From NCBI GenBank assembly GCA_011176545.1, contig DUEN01000057.1, positions 1 through 35,122 of the forward strand: DNA of 35,122 bases, in the 5' to 3' direction. The translations under genes and the position numbers were made by a program. Numbering within the stretch: position 1 is the first letter of the stretch; every line of letters starts with the position of its first letter. This DNA is from Caldilineae bacterium (lineage in GTDB: Bacteria; Chloroflexota; Anaerolineae; DUEN01). Below the pieces are notes generated by a model. The model saw only the letters and a list, made by a program, of their open reading frames with translations, searched no databases and was not told where the DNA came from. Positions 32,973 to 35,122 of the stretch are shown piece by piece.

Positions 32973-35122
32973 CTAGGTCCAGCCGGCCTGTGTCGGCCGT
33001 ATCGCCGTCCGCCAACCCGGGGCCGAGGACAGCCGCGCGTGCAGCATCAAGGGAAGATAGAGGTCATTCGCTCGGATGGGTGGCGTGGGCGTGATCGCGA
33101 GCGCCGGGGAGGAGAACGCGCGCAGGATCAGAGGGAGATAGAGCCTCCCCTGAACCCTTCGCGTCGGCGTCATGGTCGGCGTATACGTCGGCGTGGGCGT
33201 GAATGTGGGCGTGTAAGTCGGCGTACGCTTGGGCCACACCGTAGGCCCGTGAACGGGCGTAGGCGTGGGTGTGGGTGTAGGCGTCGGTGTGTTGGTGGGC
33301 GTCGGTGTGTTGGTGGGCGTGGGCGTGTTGGTCGGTGTCGGTGTGTTGGTTGGTGTCGGCGTGTTGGTAGGCGTCGGTGTGTTGGTGGGCGTGGGCGTTG
33401 CCGTCGGCGTGTTCGTTGGCGTCGGTGTATTGGTCGGTGTGGGGGTGTTAGTGGGCGTGGGCGTCACCGTAGGCGTGTTGGTTGGTGTCGGTGTGTTAGT
33501 AGGCGTCGGCGTGATCGTGGGGGTAGGTATCACGGTCGGCGTGGGCGTAGGCGTGCTGGTCGGTGTAGCGGTTGCCGTGCCGGTTGGCGTCGGGGTCGGC
33601 GTCACCGCCTGGTTGGTTATAGACAGGCGATAAGCGACGGAAATGTAGGTATTGCCCGCCAGATCGGTGATCTGGATGCGGATGGTATAGTCGCCCGGCA
33701 TGAGGGTGGTGGGATCGACGGGAAACTGCCAGGCGACGGTGTTGGTGACGACGGAGGTCCAGGTCAGCGGGATCTGCTGCTGGGTGCCATCAGGCGCGGT
33801 GAGGAGCGCGATGATGGACTGGATGCCCGTGCCGTCCGTGGCCAGGCCATCCAGCACCACCGCGGCCTCGGTCTCCTGAATGGACATGGCGAGACGCGTT
33901 TGGGTGATGGTCGCGGTGGGCGCGATGTTGTCCACGGTCACGGTGAACCATTGGGTGACGGTGATGTTGCCCGCCCCGTCCATAGCCATGAAGCGCAGCG
34001 TCTGGGTGATGCCGTCCGCCAAAGGCAGGGGCCACGTCGCCACCCAGTTCACCACCCCGTTCACGTCAGGCTCAAAAGCCGTTGCGTTCTGCCAGGCGGT
34101 GGGATCCTGGGCGAACTGGAAGGCTACATCGATGGGCAAGCCCGTGTATTGCGATAGCGGCCCCAGGTCTATGGCCTGCCCCGTGATGGTCCCATAAGCC
34201 CCGGTCAGGTACGGGGGAACATTCACGTCGATCTGGGGCTCCGTCGTGTCCACCAGGAAGGTCTTACTGATTTCGGTGGACTGGCCGTAGACATCCACCG
34301 CGCGTATGCGCACGTCGAAGGTGGACGCGCTCGCGGGGACGTTCACCGGGGCGATCCAGTTCTGCGTGCCGATGGCAGGCTGCCACGTGGCCCCTCCGTC
34401 GGTGCTGTAGGCCACCAGCGCCACGGCCGTCCAATCCCGGGCGACGCCGGTCAGGTACCGGAATCCCGTGCCGATGTAATCCCCCGGCGGACTGGTGATC
34501 TGCACCTGCGGCGCGTCGGGGTCCACGTAGTAAGAGAGGCTGAGGTCGTTCACCACGGTGGCGCTGATGAACTGGGTCACGCTGAGCAGGGTCTGGGTGA
34601 TGTTGGCCAGGTTGCCCGTGATGACGCCCGTGATGGTGATGGGCAGGGTGGCGCCGGGCGCCAGCGTGGGCACGTCCAGGGTCCACGCGGGGTCCAGCGC
34701 GCTACACTGAGCGCAGGTCACGCCGCTGACCTGGGTCAGGCTCAGGCCCTGGGTGGGCGTGAGGACCAGGCTGGTCACGGGCACGGTCACGGCCTCCAGG
34801 TTGGTCAGCCTGAGGGTGTAGGTGACCGGGGTGCCCGGCCCCACCGGCCTGAGCGCGGGCGGGTCCTGTGCCGCGGCGATGTCGATCCACGTGCGCACAG
34901 GTTGCACGTCAGCCAGGGCCAGGAGTGGGTCGCACAGGGTACGATAGGTGTAATAGTAGTGGAATTGTCCGTCGAGCTCGTTGGTGGTGGGGAAAGCGCT
35001 CCACACGCCGCCCCACGGGTTTTCCGCAAACGCGAGGAGATAGGCCTTGTCGTCGAGGTTTGTCGGGATGTTCCACGGGATGCGCACCTCGGTGTCGCCG
35101 TTCAGGCCGTTGGCAAATTCCA
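32973..35122 (-). CDS. Large cell-surface protein with Thr-Pro repeats and double LYLPL tail (5' end outside window)
   Basis: The frame is open to the last base of the window, so the N-terminus is missing. About 716 residues are visible: a DUF11/Ig-like repeat region ([58 protein letters not shown]), then from about residue 507 a Thr-Pro-Asn spacer (TPTPTN, 18-bp DNA repeat, 33256-33606). After a short Arg/Lys link, it ends in [12 protein letters not shown] and [12 protein letters not shown], two copies of a Y-L-P-L hydrophobic motif that I have seen at the C-terminus of many Chloroflexota exported proteins. An anchoring or sorting role is inferred. The Ig-like parts carry long Thr/Ser-rich strands typical of surface proteins. 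Confidence 0.85.
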   Translation of the reverse strand, partial: EFANGLNGDTEVRIPWNIPTNLDDKAYLLAFAENPWGGVWSAFPTTNELDGQFHYYYTYRTLCDPLLALADVQPVRTWIDIAAAQDPPALRPVGPGTPVTYTLRLTNLEAVTVPVTSLVLTPTQGLSLTQVSGVTCAQCSALDPAWTLDVPTLAPGATLPITITGVITGNLANITQTLLSVTQFISATVVNDLSLSYYVDPDAPQVQITSPPGDYIGTGFRYLTGVARDWTAVALVAYSTDGGATWQPAIGTQNWIAPVNVPASASTFDVRIRAVDVYGQSTEISKTFLVDTTEPQIDVNVPPYLTGAYGTITGQAIDLGPLSQYTGLPIDVAFQFAQDPTAWQNATAFEPDVNGVVNWVATWPLPLADGITQTLRFMAMDGAGNITVTQWFTVTVDNIAPTATITQTRLAMSIQETEAAVVLDGLATDGTGIQSIIALLTAPDGTQQQIPLTWTSVVTNTVAWQFPVDPTTLMPGDYTIRIQITDLAGNTYISVAYRLSITNQAVTPTPTPTGTATATPTSTPTPTPTVIPTPTITPTPTNTPTPTNTPTVTPTPTNTPTPTNTPTPTNTPTATPTPTNTPTPTNTPTPTNTPTPTNTPTPTNTPTPTNTPTPTPTPTPTPVHGPTVWPKRTPTYTPTFTPTPTYTPTMTPTRRVQGRLYLPLILRAFSSPALAITPTPPIRANDLYLPLMLHARLSSAPGWRTAIRPTQAGWT
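33256..33606 (-). repeat. 18-bp tandem repeat coding TPTPTN
   Basis: Direct tandem repeats on the coding strand with units near acaccgacgcccaccaac, coding Thr-Pro-Thr-Pro-Thr-Asn. Variants include TPTVTP and TPTATP. It lies inside the surface-protein gene and forms an extended spacer between the Ig-like part and the tail. Confidence 0.9.

Noticed and set aside
33256..33606. Regular repeats resembling a CRISPR array, and an antisense Gly-Val repeat frame (33265-33633)
   Set aside because: Units are contiguous 18-bp tandem repeats without spacers and code TPTPTN in the surface-protein frame; the Gly-Val frame is their complement.
33039..34157. 372-residue Arg/Gly-rich plus-strand frame opposite the surface protein
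   Set aside because: Extreme Arg/Gly/Cys composition arises from the complement of the Thr-Pro repeat; no gene features.

Overview
The window is GC-rich and densely coded and looks like Chloroflexota (Anaerolineae/Thermoflexia-like). This is inferred from gene content, not from a phylogeny. Supporting points are a Thr-Pro repeat surface protein ending in two LYLPL motifs, small DUF2933-like and DUF2173-like proteins, a BTAD-type regulator remnant, a zinc-ribbon CcmI-like protein, and many small palindromic or tandem repeats. No rRNA, tRNA, CRISPR array or transposase was seen.

Layout. 1-2708 (+): the end of a TPR/HTH regulator, a strong terminator, a small orphan, a DUF2269/CopD-like membrane protein and a DUF2173-like protein. 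2822-6978 (-): a metal P-type ATPase with a YPC motif in place of CPC and three repeat-derived in-frame insertions, then a CapA-like metallophosphatase coupled to a decayed BTAD regulator behind a good promoter. 7280-13280 (+): a small membrane protein and a partial cytochrome c maturation cluster (CcmG/ResA, CcmF, CcmH, CcmI-like, plus two exported or anchored proteins).

13963-19777 (+) is the most unusual part. It is a tightly overlapping run of a Rieske protein, an ABC ATPase without a permease, a rhodanese lipoprotein, an HMA-domain lipoprotein whose first metal-binding Cys is encoded by in-frame TGA (candidate selenocysteine, with a SECIS-like hairpin), a flavoprotein lacking its N-terminus, an HD-YHS fusion, a CCAHH membrane protein, a lipoprotein, and a YtxH/BON gene split by a frameshift at GGGGGGA. 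The combination suggests periplasmic metal/thiol handling. Three irregular genes in one operon could mean recoding or decay, and the sequence alone does not decide.

19892-25827 (-): two DUF1573 proteins, a methyltransferase, a thioredoxin-CcdA fusion, a LysM/L,D-transpeptidase, an lgt fragment ending at a palindromic repeat, a His-tailed YHS protein, a Cys/His-rich small protein and a small membrane protein. 26083-28463 (-): a NarL-type two-component system facing a membrane protein (28697-29413, +) across overlapping divergent promoters. 29716-32887 (+): a canonical Cu(I) ATPase (YHS-HMA-HMA-CPC) and a membrane-anchored cupredoxin-like protein, closed by a 17-bp terminator stem. 32973-35122 (-): the C-terminal part of a large surface protein.

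Common thread: copper or soft-metal trafficking (two P1B ATPases, four HMA domains, three YHS domains, a cupredoxin) together with extracytoplasmic thiol chemistry and cytochrome c assembly (TlpA, CcdA, CcmFGH, rhodanese, Rieske).
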